DNA of 64,000 nucleotides, from assembly GCF_022570735.2 (NCBI RefSeq), contig NZ_JANCNS010000002.1, positions 744,001-808,000 of the forward strand, in the 5' to 3' direction. Position numbers and translations under genes: made by a program. This document shows, piece by piece, positions 1-7,932 of this stretch. Under the pieces are notes generated by a model. It was not told the DNA's origin. It was given only the letters and a program-made list of their open reading frames with translations, and searched no databases. This DNA comes from Christiangramia oceanisediminis (GTDB lineage Bacteria; Bacteroidota; Bacteroidia; Flavobacteriales; Flavobacteriaceae). Position 1 is the first letter of the stretch. Every line of letters begins with the position of its first letter.

Positions 1-2
1 AT

Positions 3-443
3 AAACCCAAGGAGATAGACATGAGAGAAAATCCCAAAGGGCTTTTGACTGCAGCTGATGCCTATAAAAATAAAATGACCAAGGATCGTGAGGTGATAGA
101 TGAATTCAAAGGAGACCAGAATTTAGGTAATGTTGTGACTCAGGGAAAATTCGTTGAAGTCTATTGCCGGGACCACGAATATGTAGATGGAGATAAGGTC
201 ATGATCATCGTGAATGGAGAGGTGGTCGCAAAAAGTATGAGCCTTGATGCAGGGTTTCAGCCGGTACTTGTAAGCCTTCAGGATGGTTTTAACAGTATCG
301 AATTCGTGGCATTGAACCAGGGATCATCGGGCCCAAATACCGCTGAATTAAGAGTGCTCAACACCAAGGGAGAACAGATCGCTAAAAAGGAATGGAATCT
401 TTTAACCGGTGCTAGGGCACAGCTAATCGTCGTAAAAAATTAA
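3..443 (+). CDS. Conserved flavobacterial protein of unknown function, 5' end cut by window
   Basis: The frame is open from the window edge through the ATG at 21 to the stop at 441-443, so the true start probably lies outside and may include a signal peptide. The codons before the ATG read KPKEID, which continue naturally into the protein. However, AAGGAG six bases before that ATG could also serve as a ribosome binding site. The visible part is about 140 residues, soluble and mostly beta-rich. It has a CRDHEYVDGDKV segment and a QGSSGPNTAE segment that I recall from a family of secreted flavobacterial proteins with no known function. A strong terminator follows. No enzymatic motif is visible, so no function is assigned. 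Confidence 0.7.
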   Translation, partial: KPKEIDMRENPKGLLTAADAYKNKMTKDREVIDEFKGDQNLGNVVTQGKFVEVYCRDHEYVDGDKVMIIVNGEVVAKSMSLDAGFQPVLVSLQDGFNSIEFVALNQGSSGPNTAELRVLNTKGEQIAKKEWNLLTGARAQLIVVKN

Positions 444-465
444 ATAGTTCAAACAGTGCAAATAG

Positions 466-494
466 AAAAAGCTGGTATCTCTACCAGCTTTTTT
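466..494. terminator. Bidirectional intrinsic terminator between convergent genes
   Basis: A stem pairs 466-477 with 482-493 (core GCTGGTA/TACCAGC) around a TCTC loop. It has an A-run on the left and a T-run on the right, so it can stop transcription from both the gene ending at 443 and the minus-strand gene ending at 499. Confidence 0.8.
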
Positions 495-498
495 AGTT

Positions 499-981
499 TT
501 AATCATAAAGATCTTCCAGTACGCTGATATCCTTGAGGGTCTCACTTATTTTCTTCCTATGGTCTTCAAGCATGGCTTTAACTTTAGGAGGAAGCATAAG
601 CTTTTCCAGTTTTTCATCATATTCTTTCAAACTGGACTTCTCTCCGCGCAAACATTCCTCAAGTATACTTTCGTCATCATTTTTGGAAATGGCGGTTTTA
701 ATATCTATCCAGAATCGATGGATATTCGCAATGGTACTACCTTTTGAAGATTCCTTTGGATGTTCGTTCAGCTCATGGATTTGCTTATCCAGTTCGGTTG
801 CAAAATGGTTTCGCTGAACGGCCTGTTTTTTCAGGAATCTTTTGAGCTGAAGACTATCGGCATGTTCCATTGCTTTTTTAAATCCCTTTTCAGCATTATA
901 ATTCTTTTCCAACAGGATGTTCAGGGCTTCAACCAGGTTCTTGTGACTGGCTTCTCTAGCCGCTTCTCTTGTGGTTTTCAT
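499..981 (-). CDS. PA2169-type four-helix-bundle protein (DUF2383)
   Basis: This is a 160-residue all-helical, ferritin-like protein. The N-terminal half (HKNLVEALNILLEKNYNAEKG, then a long charged helix) is typical of the DUF2383/PA2169 family. The family is a bacterioferritin-like four-helix bundle of unknown activity that often sits among general stress genes. There is no signal peptide and no membrane segment, so it should be cytoplasmic. It stands alone on the minus strand and ends at a bidirectional terminator. The neighbouring universal stress protein and dodecin fit a stress-response neighbourhood. The family assignment is by recognition of the sequence pattern; the function is not known. 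Confidence 0.75.
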   Translation of the reverse strand: MKTTREAAREASHKNLVEALNILLEKNYNAEKGFKKAMEHADSLQLKRFLKKQAVQRNHFATELDKQIHELNEHPKESSKGSTIANIHRFWIDIKTAISKNDDESILEECLRGEKSSLKEYDEKLEKLMLPPKVKAMLEDHRKKISETLKDISVLEDLYD

Positions 982-1168
982 AAGCCTAAAATTTTATTGG
1001 TTCACTCTCATAAATTTACTCTAAAAACCTCTGGTCAGGAAGCGATGGGTAAGAAATTAACATGATGAATATCAGCTTTTTATGAATTTTAACTAACTTG
1101 TAAAGTGTTGAATTTAAGAACCTTAACCAAGAATAATTTTCAAAACCGAAACCAATAAATCAAATCAT

Positions 1169-1630
1169 ATGAAAACCTTATTCAGTAGTACAATAGCAAA
1201 GCCCCTTGGCCTGTTATTTTTAATCCTGTTGTTTAGTGTTAACATGAATTCCCAGGAACAATCGGTTGCGATCAACATCCTGGACGGTAACCTGGAATGG
1301 GGTAATTGCCCAGACTTTATGCCGGCAGGCTGTAATGTTTCCATTTTACATGGCGACCCTGCACAAGGTAATACAGATGCGATCTTCAAAATTCAGCCAA
1401 ACACCGAAATTCCTGAGCATTGGCATAATTCGGCTGAGCGAATGATCCTGATAGAAGGGGAGTTGGAGGTAACCTATGAGGGAGAAAAGACCAAGACCTT
1501 AAAGAAAGGTTATTATGCCTACGGGCCTTCCAAAAAACCTCATACCGCAACCTGTAACGATTCTGGCCCCTGTTACCTGTTCGTTGCATTTGTAAAACCG
1601 GTTGATGCCTTTCCTGGTAAAAGTGATTAA
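1169..1630 (+). CDS. Secreted cupin-domain protein
   Basis: This is a 153-residue protein. A hydrophobic segment at about residues 12-26 ending near NSQ looks like a signal peptide, so export to the periplasm is likely. A single cupin barrel follows. The first cupin motif gives H84, H86 and E90 (PEHWHNSAE), and H125 (KKPHT) supplies the fourth metal ligand of a typical mononuclear cupin site. Cys46, Cys54, Cys129 and Cys135 could form disulfides in an exported protein. The substrate cannot be told from sequence. It is monocistronic on the plus strand, followed by a universal stress protein about 90 bases later. Confidence 0.8.
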   Translation: MKTLFSSTIAKPLGLLFLILLFSVNMNSQEQSVAINILDGNLEWGNCPDFMPAGCNVSILHGDPAQGNTDAIFKIQPNTEIPEHWHNSAERMILIEGELEVTYEGEKTKTLKKGYYAYGPSKKPHTATCNDSGPCYLFVAFVKPVDAFPGKSD

Positions 1631-1716
1631 AAAACAGTAGAAATATGCCTGAAACCAGTGAGTGAATGCCTGAATTTTTCCATAAATTAGAAGGACCAAT
1701 CAAAAATTGACCAGAT

Positions 1717-2178
1717 ATGAAAAAGGTTCTTATAGGTATGGATTATAATCCGAGTTCTGAACAGGTTGCCCGAAAGGGTTATGAACTTGCAAAAAAGCTT
1801 GGGGCAGAAGTATGTTTGATCCATGTGCTGGCAGATGTTAGCTACTATGGAGTGAATTACCCAACCTTTATGGGTTATGAAGGTTACAATGAAATGCAGG
1901 TTGATCTTAATGTGATTTCAGAATTAAGGGAAGTGGCAAAGGATTTTATCAAAACTGCGGCAAGGCACCTCAATGACGATTCGGTGATCACCCATATGGC
2001 CGAAGGACCAACATCAACGGCTATTCTCGACTATGCTAAAAAATGGAATGCCGATATGATCGTTATGGGAACTCATAGCCATTCAGTGCTGGAAAAGGTT
2101 TTAATGGGCACCACAGCAAGCCGGGTACTTGAAAAAACCGAAATCCCCGTATATATGGTTCCAATCAAAAAAGACTGA
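1717..2178 (+). CDS. Universal stress protein (UspA family)
   Basis: This 153-residue single-domain Usp protein has the usual beginning (KKVLIGMDYNPSS) and ending (VLEKTEIPVYMVP). The ATP-binding loop normally reads G-x2-G-x9-G-S/T. Here it is G118-T-H-S121 with G131-T132 later, so the second glycine is replaced by serine. That may weaken nucleotide binding, placing it nearer the non-ATP-binding UspA type; this last step is inference. Family members are small cytoplasmic dimers induced by starvation and envelope or redox stress. It has its own ATG and no close operon partner. Confidence 0.9.
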   Translation: MKKVLIGMDYNPSSEQVARKGYELAKKLGAEVCLIHVLADVSYYGVNYPTFMGYEGYNEMQVDLNVISELREVAKDFIKTAARHLNDDSVITHMAEGPTSTAILDYAKKWNADMIVMGTHSHSVLEKVLMGTTASRVLEKTEIPVYMVPIKKD

Positions 2179-2290
2179 AGAACAGCAGATAGTATTATCT
2201 TATAATCTTGTGTTAATCATTTGATATACAGCCTATTCTTGGTTACCTTCCATAAGCAATATTGTATAACCATATCAAAAATTTAAAATT

Positions 2291-2494
2291 ATGGCAGTAG
2301 TTAAGGTAATTGAGGTGATGGCCACTTCTAACAAGAGCTTTGAAGACGCAATCAACAACGCGGTGACAGAAGCTTCTAAAACGGTAAAAAATATCAAATC
2401 GGTTTACGTGAAGGATATGAACGGAAAAGTGGAAGGCAACAAGATTTCCTCATACGGAGTTACTACCAAAATCTCTTTTCACGTAGGTGAATAG
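2291..2494 (+). CDS. Dodecin-family small protein
   Basis: A 67-residue protein with the beta-alpha-beta-beta pattern of dodecins, which assemble into hollow dodecamers that store or buffer flavins. The helix (FEDAINNAVTEASKTVKNI) and following strands fit the family in length and order. The Trp that stacks on the flavin in characterised dodecins normally follows the helix (RWFEV-like). Here this part reads IKSVYVKD. The later Gln that contacts flavin (WQV-like) is SYGV here. Both flavin contacts are therefore absent, so a role other than canonical flavin storage is possible. A terminator follows directly. Confidence 0.85.
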   Translation: MAVVKVIEVMATSNKSFEDAINNAVTEASKTVKNIKSVYVKDMNGKVEGNKISSYGVTTKISFHVGE

Positions 2495-2518
2495 AATTTA
2501 TTACTTCTAAATTATATC

Positions 2519-2545
2519 AGGGCCGGATGAAAATCCGGCCATTTT
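2519..2545 (+). terminator. Intrinsic terminator of the dodecin gene
   Basis: The perfect 7-bp stem GGCCGGA/TCCGGCC (2521-2527 with 2534-2540) has a 6-base loop and is followed by a short T-rich stretch. It lies 25 bases after the dodecin stop codon. Confidence 0.75.
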
Positions 2546-2791
2546 CATATTAAAAAGATCGAGTTTAGGCTTATTTCCGTATCAGGGGAATAATTCCAAT
2601 TAAAAAAACCAATTAGCTTTTATTATCCCTTCAGGATGATTATCTTTACACAAAATTTTAATGCAGTTCTTGATCCGCTGCTTTCTCTGAATAAATCCTT
2701 CAAAAGATAATCTTACACATTAAATTTTCTGGTATTCGTTTGGTGGTTCAAGGCATTGAAATTCCAAAGAGTATTAATTAAAATTTATTGA
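2546..2791 (+). other. Long gene-free leader region before a cold-shock-domain gene
   Basis: No open frame of note is present in about 250 bases. A perfect 10-bp inverted repeat, GATTATCTTT at 2638-2647 and AAAGATAATC at 2703-2712, could form a long-range stem in a 5' leader. The same stretches also look like an imperfect direct repeat (ATCTTTACACA against ATCTTACACA). No TAnnTTTG box was found, so the transcription start is unknown. Confidence 0.4.
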
Positions 2792-3250
2792 ATGGCAAGA
2801 TCCGGACAAACCCAAAACAAAAGAGAAAAAGAAAAGAAAAAGCTCAAAAAAAGGAAAGAAAAAGAACTGAGAAAACAGGAGCGAAAAGAGAATTCTAATA
2901 AAGGAGGCTCTTTTGAAGACATGATCGCTTATGTTGATGCAGATGGAAATCTTACCGACACTCCGCCAGATCCATCTCAAAAGGTGGAAGTAGATGCAGA
3001 GGATATCGAAATTGCAGTACCTAAGAAAGAAGACAGGGAAGAAGAAGAGGTAATTACCGATACAGAAGGTAAAGTATCCTTTTTTGATCACTCAAAAGGT
3101 TTTGGATTTATAATTGGAAGTCAAACCGGAGAAAAGTATTTTGTTCACGTAAGCGGGCTTATTGATGAGATCATGGAAAATGATAAGGTAAGCTTTGAAC
3201 TGGAACAGGGAATGAAAGGCTTAAACGCAGTTAGAGTAAAGAAAATTTAA
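2792..3250 (+). CDS. Cold-shock-domain protein with long charged N-terminus
   Basis: A 152-residue protein in two parts. Residues 1-40 are extremely Lys/Glu/Arg-rich and likely unstructured, followed by an acidic linker to about residue 90. Residues 91-152 form a cold-shock domain with RNP1 KGFGFI (102-107) and RNP2 YFVHV (116-120). Such domains bind single-stranded RNA/DNA and melt mRNA structure. The domain ends with KGLNAVRV, very like the separate small cold-shock protein at 4497-4691. The basic tail may add unspecific RNA or ribosome contacts (inference). The gene sits directly upstream of the desaturase. Confidence 0.9.
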   Translation: MARSGQTQNKREKEKKKLKKRKEKELRKQERKENSNKGGSFEDMIAYVDADGNLTDTPPDPSQKVEVDAEDIEIAVPKKEDREEEEVITDTEGKVSFFDHSKGFGFIIGSQTGEKYFVHVSGLIDEIMENDKVSFELEQGMKGLNAVRVKKI

Positions 3251-3331
3251 TATTCTGCAATATTCGTTTTTATCGTAGATTTAGATAGATTTAGTTTTTT
3301 ATAATCTGTTTTAACCTTAAAATAAGTAAAC

Positions 3332-4429
3332 ATTAATAGTCCACAATTTGCTCAGAAAAGAGCGTCAGAATTCTCGAAGACTTTAAGAAAGAGGGTAAAT
3401 TCCTATTTCAAGTCTAATAATATAAGCAAGCATGCGAACTCAAGTATGATTGTTAAGACGGTTTTGATGCTGCTGGTTTTCATAGCTCCACTTATTATTA
3501 TCAATACAGGGATTGTTGGCAGCACCTGGTTGCTTTTCCTGCTTTATATCATTAGTGGCTTTGGGATGGCTGGAATTGGGATGGGTATTATGCATGATGC
3601 GATACACAACTCCTATTCAAAGAACCAGAAAGTAAACAAATATCTTGGGTATACACTCAATTTAATTGGTGCAAATGCCAGTATCTGGAAGATACAGCAC
3701 AATGTTCTTCACCATACTTTTACCAATATTGAAGAGGCTGATGATGATATCAATCCGCCTTTTTTCTTAAGGTTCACACCGCATACCAAGAGATATGGTA
3801 TTCATAAATTTCAGCATATATATTCCTGGTTCTTTTATGGGCTATCTACTGTATCCTGGGTTACGGCCAAGGATTTTGTAAGAATGGTAAAATTCAAAAA
3901 GATGGGATTTTTTAAGGAAAAACCTTCTTTTAGTAAAGAACTGTATAAAGTTATTGGCTGGAAGGCCCTGTCATTCGGTTTTGTACTGATACTTCCCATG
4001 TTCATGGCACAACAGTCCTGGTGGGTGGTGCTACTCGCATTTATAAGTATGCACTTTGTAACGGGACTTTTAATTACCACCGTATTTCAACTGGCTCACA
4101 TCGTTCCTACTACCGAATATCCATTGCCAGACGAAAACGGATTTATAAAAGGGGACTGGGCAAGTCACCAGTTATTTACAACCAGTAATTTCTCACCTAA
4201 GAGCAGGTTGTTTTCCTGGTTCATAGGTGGACTCAATTATCAAATAGAACATCATTTATTGCCAAATATATGTCATGTTCATTATAGAAAAATATCGCAT
4301 ATCGTAGCCGAAACTGCAAAAGAGTACGGTTTACCATATCACAACAAACACAGTTTTTTCTCGGCTGTGGGTCAGCATTTCAAAATGTTGAGGCAACTGG
4401 GAAGAATTGACGGCTTGAAGGCCGGATAG
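3332..4429 (+). CDS. Membrane acyl-CoA/lipid fatty-acid desaturase, probable non-ATG start
   Basis: Di-iron membrane desaturase that introduces double bonds into acyl chains. The three histidine boxes are present: HDAIH, HNVLHH and QIEHH (about residues 88-92, 123-128 and 304-308, counted from 3332). Hydrophobic segments lie between them. The first ATG in frame is at 3446, which would give 327 residues. The frame upstream is open back to a TAA at 3323 and encodes about 38 residues (FSKTLRKRVNSYFKSNNISK) that match the usual N-terminus of flavobacterial acyl-CoA desaturases. There is no ATG, GTG or TTG in that stretch. ATT at 3332 is the most likely initiator, giving 365 residues. The gene lies between two cold-shock-domain genes, which suggests membrane adaptation to cold. 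Confidence 0.85.
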   Translation: MNSPQFAQKRASEFSKTLRKRVNSYFKSNNISKHANSSMIVKTVLMLLVFIAPLIIINTGIVGSTWLLFLLYIISGFGMAGIGMGIMHDAIHNSYSKNQKVNKYLGYTLNLIGANASIWKIQHNVLHHTFTNIEEADDDINPPFFLRFTPHTKRYGIHKFQHIYSWFFYGLSTVSWVTAKDFVRMVKFKKMGFFKEKPSFSKELYKVIGWKALSFGFVLILPMFMAQQSWWVVLLAFISMHFVTGLLITTVFQLAHIVPTTEYPLPDENGFIKGDWASHQLFTTSNFSPKSRLFSWFIGGLNYQIEHHLLPNICHVHYRKISHIVAETAKEYGLPYHNKHSFFSAVGQHFKMLRQLGRIDGLKAG

Positions 4430-4496
4430 AAAGGATCTTATGCCATTGGATCTGTAATATAAATGGCAAATTTTATAACAATTAATAAGCATTATA

Positions 4497-4691
4497 ATGC
4501 AAAAAGGTAAAGTAAAGTTTTTTAATAATTCCAAAGGTTATGGATTTATTAGTTCAGACGAATCTGGACAGGACATTTTTGTACACTCAACCGGTCTTAT
4601 CGATGACATTCGTGAAGACGACAAGGTAAGGTTTGAAACAGAACAGGGAAAAAAAGGATTAAACGCTATAAACGTTGAAGTGATCGACTAA
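4497..4691 (+). CDS. Small cold-shock protein (CspA family)
   Basis: A 64-residue single cold-shock domain containing KGKVKFFNNSKGYGFI (RNP1) and DIFVH (RNP2). This is the complete family length, a five-stranded OB fold acting as an RNA chaperone in the cytoplasm. It begins 67 bases after the desaturase stop and ends at a strong terminator, so it may be co-transcribed with the desaturase or have its own leader. No TAnnTTTG box was seen between the two. Confidence 0.95.
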   Translation: MQKGKVKFFNNSKGYGFISSDESGQDIFVHSTGLIDDIREDDKVRFETEQGKKGLNAINVEVID

Positions 4692-4717
4692 TCACTTCAG
4701 TTTCTTACAAATTTCAG

Positions 4718-4748
4718 GGCCATCGAGAGATGGCCTTTTTTATTTTTT
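4718..4748 (+). terminator. Intrinsic terminator after the cold-shock gene
   Basis: Stem GGCCATC (4718-4724) and GATGGCC (4729-4735) with a GAGA tetraloop, followed by a long T-rich tract to 4748. It is a textbook Rho-independent terminator for the desaturase/csp segment. Confidence 0.9.
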
Positions 4749-4931
4749 AATCTCAATATTCTATTCAGATCAATCCTTAAAATGATTTTCCTGGTTCTTT
4801 GATAGCCATTAATTGAATAGGGAAGCTCCTTTCAGAAAAAGTTCAGCAAACTGGCTCCTCTTTATGTCTTTAAGCTTATTATTCGCTGGTTTTAGATTTC
4901 TTTAATATAAAATGAAAGAACATTTCCGATA

Positions 4932-6020
4932 TTGATAAGTGAACCAACAACCAAACATATGGCTTCCAGAAGAAAGCTTCTGTTTACAACCGTTATCATT
5001 GTAGGGACTTATTTTTTATTCCTGGGCTTGTTTGAGGCAAGGTCATTTTTGGCTCCCCTGGTAACTGCAATTACACTAAGCCTGCTAATACTTCCCATAA
5101 CTCAGAAATTGGAAAAACGCATGAACAGGTCTGTTGCCTGTTTGCTCAGCAGTTTGTTATTGTTCTTAATTTCGATTGGAGTATTGGCCCTGGTTTCCTT
5201 CCAGATAAGGAATTTTGCAGATGACTGGCCTAAGATCAAGGAAACAATGAAGCCTAAGATAGAGCAGGTCAAGCAGTTCGCCCTGAAACACTCCCCATTG
5301 AGCCAGGAAGATATCGATAAAGCAGAAAAGTCTTCCAATCCTTCAGGATCGAGCATTGCACAAAGGATGGCCAGTTTTATGAGCAAACTAAGCAGTTTTG
5401 TGGCGAATTACCTTCTCACATTCGTTTACATCTTTTTTCTTTTGAATTATCGACACGTATTTCGAAATTTTCTCATCAGAATATTCCCTGATGAAAGAAG
5501 GGATAAGGCTAAAGATATCATGGTGAAATCTTCCAAGGTTGTTTCGGAATACCTGGTAGGAAAGCTTATTCTCATGGGGTTACTGGCAATTCTTTACTCA
5601 ATTGGTTTAGGGCTTTCTGGTGTTAGTAATTTTATTATTGTGAGTTTGATCGCGGCCCTGCTTACTTTAATTCCATATATAGGAAATATCATAGGATTCA
5701 CAATGGCCGTTGCGTTTGGTTTTTTAACTTCCGGCGAAACCAGTGTCCTTATAGGTATTGCATTGACCTTCACCATCACCCAGTTCGTGGAAAGTTACGT
5801 ACTACAACCCTACGTAGTTGGAGATAGGGTAGATGTTCACCCTTTCTTTGTGATCCTGGCGGTTATTCTTGGGAATATGTTATGGGGTATTATTGGGATG
5901 GTACTGGCAATTCCAATCATGGGAATTATTACGGTTATTTGTTTGCAAATAAGTGAACTGGAGATAATTGGAAAATTATTAAGTAAAAATGGATTCAAAA
6001 ATAGCACCGAGGATAATTAA
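4932..6020 (+). CDS. AI-2E family / PerM-like permease
   Basis: A 362-residue integral membrane protein of the AI-2E transporter (UPF0118, PerM) family. Two hydrophobic helices lie near residues 17-60 and one near 67-90. A soluble, charged region follows (about 95-155), then the conserved C-terminal block of helices with the family segments LIPYIGNIIG and DVHPFFVILAVILG. Known relatives export autoinducer-2 or act as Na+/H+ antiporters, and the substrate cannot be predicted here. The listed start is a TTG; an ATG at 4959 (MASRRKLL) gives 353 residues and is at least as likely. The gene stands alone about 240 bases downstream of a terminator. Confidence 0.85.
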   Translation: MISEPTTKHMASRRKLLFTTVIIVGTYFLFLGLFEARSFLAPLVTAITLSLLILPITQKLEKRMNRSVACLLSSLLLFLISIGVLALVSFQIRNFADDWPKIKETMKPKIEQVKQFALKHSPLSQEDIDKAEKSSNPSGSSIAQRMASFMSKLSSFVANYLLTFVYIFFLLNYRHVFRNFLIRIFPDERRDKAKDIMVKSSKVVSEYLVGKLILMGLLAILYSIGLGLSGVSNFIIVSLIAALLTLIPYIGNIIGFTMAVAFGFLTSGETSVLIGIALTFTITQFVESYVLQPYVVGDRVDVHPFFVILAVILGNMLWGIIGMVLAIPIMGIITVICLQISELEIIGKLLSKNGFKNSTEDN

Positions 6021-6057
6021 AAATATGTAAGTGGAATTTTTAACTTATCAATGGCTT

Positions 6058-6543
6058 ATGAATAAAATTCAGAAAATTGGTGTGGGCGGAGGTTGTCATT
6101 GGTGTACTGAAGCTGTTTTCCAGTTTCTAAAGGGAGTGGAAAGGGTAGAACAGGGCTATATTTCAACCAGTATTGAACCAGAACAATTTTATGAAGGGGT
6201 GATCGTACATTTTGATCCTGGAATAATAGACCTTGAGACACTGATTCGAATTCATTTGCAGACTCATCAAAGTAAGAAGAACCATAGTTTAAGATCAAGA
6301 TATCTGTCTGCTGTATATACTTTCACGAAGGAACAATTTTCCGAAGCAGAAAATATCCTGGACCGCTTATCTCGGGAGAATATAGATTTTATTACAGAAG
6401 TATTTTACTTCGGTAAATTCAGGGAATCACGAGAGCAGATCAGGAATTATTATAGAAAAGATCCACAAAGACCGTTTTGTAAGAGATATATAGATCCAAA
6501 ATTAAAGATCATTCAGGACGATTTTGTAAATTACCTTAAATAA
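6058..6543 (+). CDS. Divergent MsrA-like protein
   Basis: About 161 residues from the ATG at 6058; the GTG at 6031 would add nine residues. The N-terminal GVGGGCHWCTEAVF resembles the catalytic GCFW motif of peptide-methionine (S)-S-oxide reductase. The nucleophilic cysteine (C13) is kept, but Phe is replaced by His and a second Cys (C16) follows. The usual downstream family motifs (TGHAE, HDPTQ, QYRS) are strongly altered; only a partial LRSRYLSAVY remains of the last. The protein belongs to the MsrA fold but may act on a different substrate or by a different resolving mechanism (inference). It starts shortly after the AI-2E-type permease stop, so the two may be co-transcribed. Confidence 0.7.
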   Translation: MNKIQKIGVGGGCHWCTEAVFQFLKGVERVEQGYISTSIEPEQFYEGVIVHFDPGIIDLETLIRIHLQTHQSKKNHSLRSRYLSAVYTFTKEQFSEAENILDRLSRENIDFITEVFYFGKFRESREQIRNYYRKDPQRPFCKRYIDPKLKIIQDDFVNYLK

Positions 6544-6637
6544 GACCATTAGAATCCCCATCGATTAAAGCAGGTTCATTTCAATTTTCATCTTTTATCC
6601 TTTAAAGCCTAGTTAATCACTTAATCCAGGAACTGTT

Positions 6638-7831
6638 ATGTTGCAGAATGTTTTATTAGAACGAAAAATATATTCTTCAGAAGAACATAAAATGACCCGG
6701 AAAATGATCCAGGATTTCATTAATAATGAGATCGAGGATCAAATTGAAGATTGGGAAAAAAATGGTATGGTGAGCCGGGAGATCTGGGAACGCGCCGGTG
6801 AATTGGGATTATTATGCATGGATATGCCTGAAGAATATGGCGGCGGCGGAATGGATTTTAGTTTTAGCGCATTGTTCATGGAAGAAATGGGCAGAAAAGG
6901 AATAACTGGTCCGGGCTTTTCCCTGCATTCAGATATTATTGCGCCATATATACTGAAATATGGAACCGAAGCCCAGAAGAAGAAATATCTCCCTCAAATG
7001 GCAAGCGGAAAATTGATCACCTCACTGGGAATGACCGAGCCAGATTGTGGCAGCGATTTGCAGGCAATTAAGACAAAGGCGGTGGATAAGGGGGATCATT
7101 ACCTGGTGAGTGGACAAAAAACCTTTATCACAAACGGTTATTTAAGCGATATGTCACTCGTAGCTGTTAAAACTAACCTGGGAACTCCTAAGGAAAGTAT
7201 TTCCTTATTGCTCATGGAGAGTACTTCTGAGGGCTTTGAAAAGGGAGTTCCGTTCAAAAAAATAGGTATGAAAGCCCAGGATACCTGCGAACTATTCTTT
7301 GACCAGGTTAAAGTTCCTAAAGATAATTTACTTGGAGAAGAAGGTTCAGGTTTCAAAATTATGATGACCGAATTGGCCAGGGAACGTTTAGTAGTTGCCC
7401 TGAATGCAATTGGTGGAGCTCAGGGTGCCATAGAACAAACCATTGAATATACATCAACTAGAACTGCTTTTAAACAACCTGTCGCCGCATTTCAGAACAC
7501 GCAGTTCAAATTGGCTGAGTGTGCTACTCAGTTGCAAATTCATCAGGCATTCCTGGACCGATGTACGAGATTATTATCAAAAAACAGGTTGACGGCTGAA
7601 AGTGCTTCCATGGCAAAATATTCAGCAACAGAAATGCATCATAAGGTCGTTGACGAATGTCTTCAATTGTTTGGAGGTTATGGTTATATATGGGATTATC
7701 CAATTGCACGCATGTATGCCGATAATCGCGTAGCCAGAATCTATGCAGGAACCAATGAAATAATGAAGGTTCTAATTGCCCGTGGCTTATTTAAAGAGTT
7801 ATTTCAGGAAATGAGATCCAACAGGAAATAA
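6638..7831 (+). CDS. Acyl-CoA dehydrogenase, long-chain/isovaleryl-like
   Basis: A 397-residue flavoenzyme that oxidises an acyl-CoA to the trans-2-enoyl-CoA in the cytoplasm and passes electrons to ETF. Family signatures are seen: GMTEPDCGSD near residue 131 (flavin and substrate contact), the FITNG strand, and QLFGGYGYIWDYPIARMYAD near the C-terminus. The usual catalytic Glu of MCAD/SCAD lies in YEGT; here that site reads YAGTNEIM. A Glu in ARERL (about residue 249) is in the place used by long-chain and isovaleryl-CoA dehydrogenases, so activity is expected. It stands alone on the plus strand. Confidence 0.92.
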   Translation: MLQNVLLERKIYSSEEHKMTRKMIQDFINNEIEDQIEDWEKNGMVSREIWERAGELGLLCMDMPEEYGGGGMDFSFSALFMEEMGRKGITGPGFSLHSDIIAPYILKYGTEAQKKKYLPQMASGKLITSLGMTEPDCGSDLQAIKTKAVDKGDHYLVSGQKTFITNGYLSDMSLVAVKTNLGTPKESISLLLMESTSEGFEKGVPFKKIGMKAQDTCELFFDQVKVPKDNLLGEEGSGFKIMMTELARERLVVALNAIGGAQGAIEQTIEYTSTRTAFKQPVAAFQNTQFKLAECATQLQIHQAFLDRCTRLLSKNRLTAESASMAKYSATEMHHKVVDECLQLFGGYGYIWDYPIARMYADNRVARIYAGTNEIMKVLIARGLFKELFQEMRSNRK

Positions 7832-7869
7832 ATGCCAGCTGTGAACTATAAAGATTATATCATATTGAA

Positions 7870-7900
<31 letters not shown>

Positions 7901-7932
7901 ATAGAACGAATAGGTATTAAACTTCCAACCCT

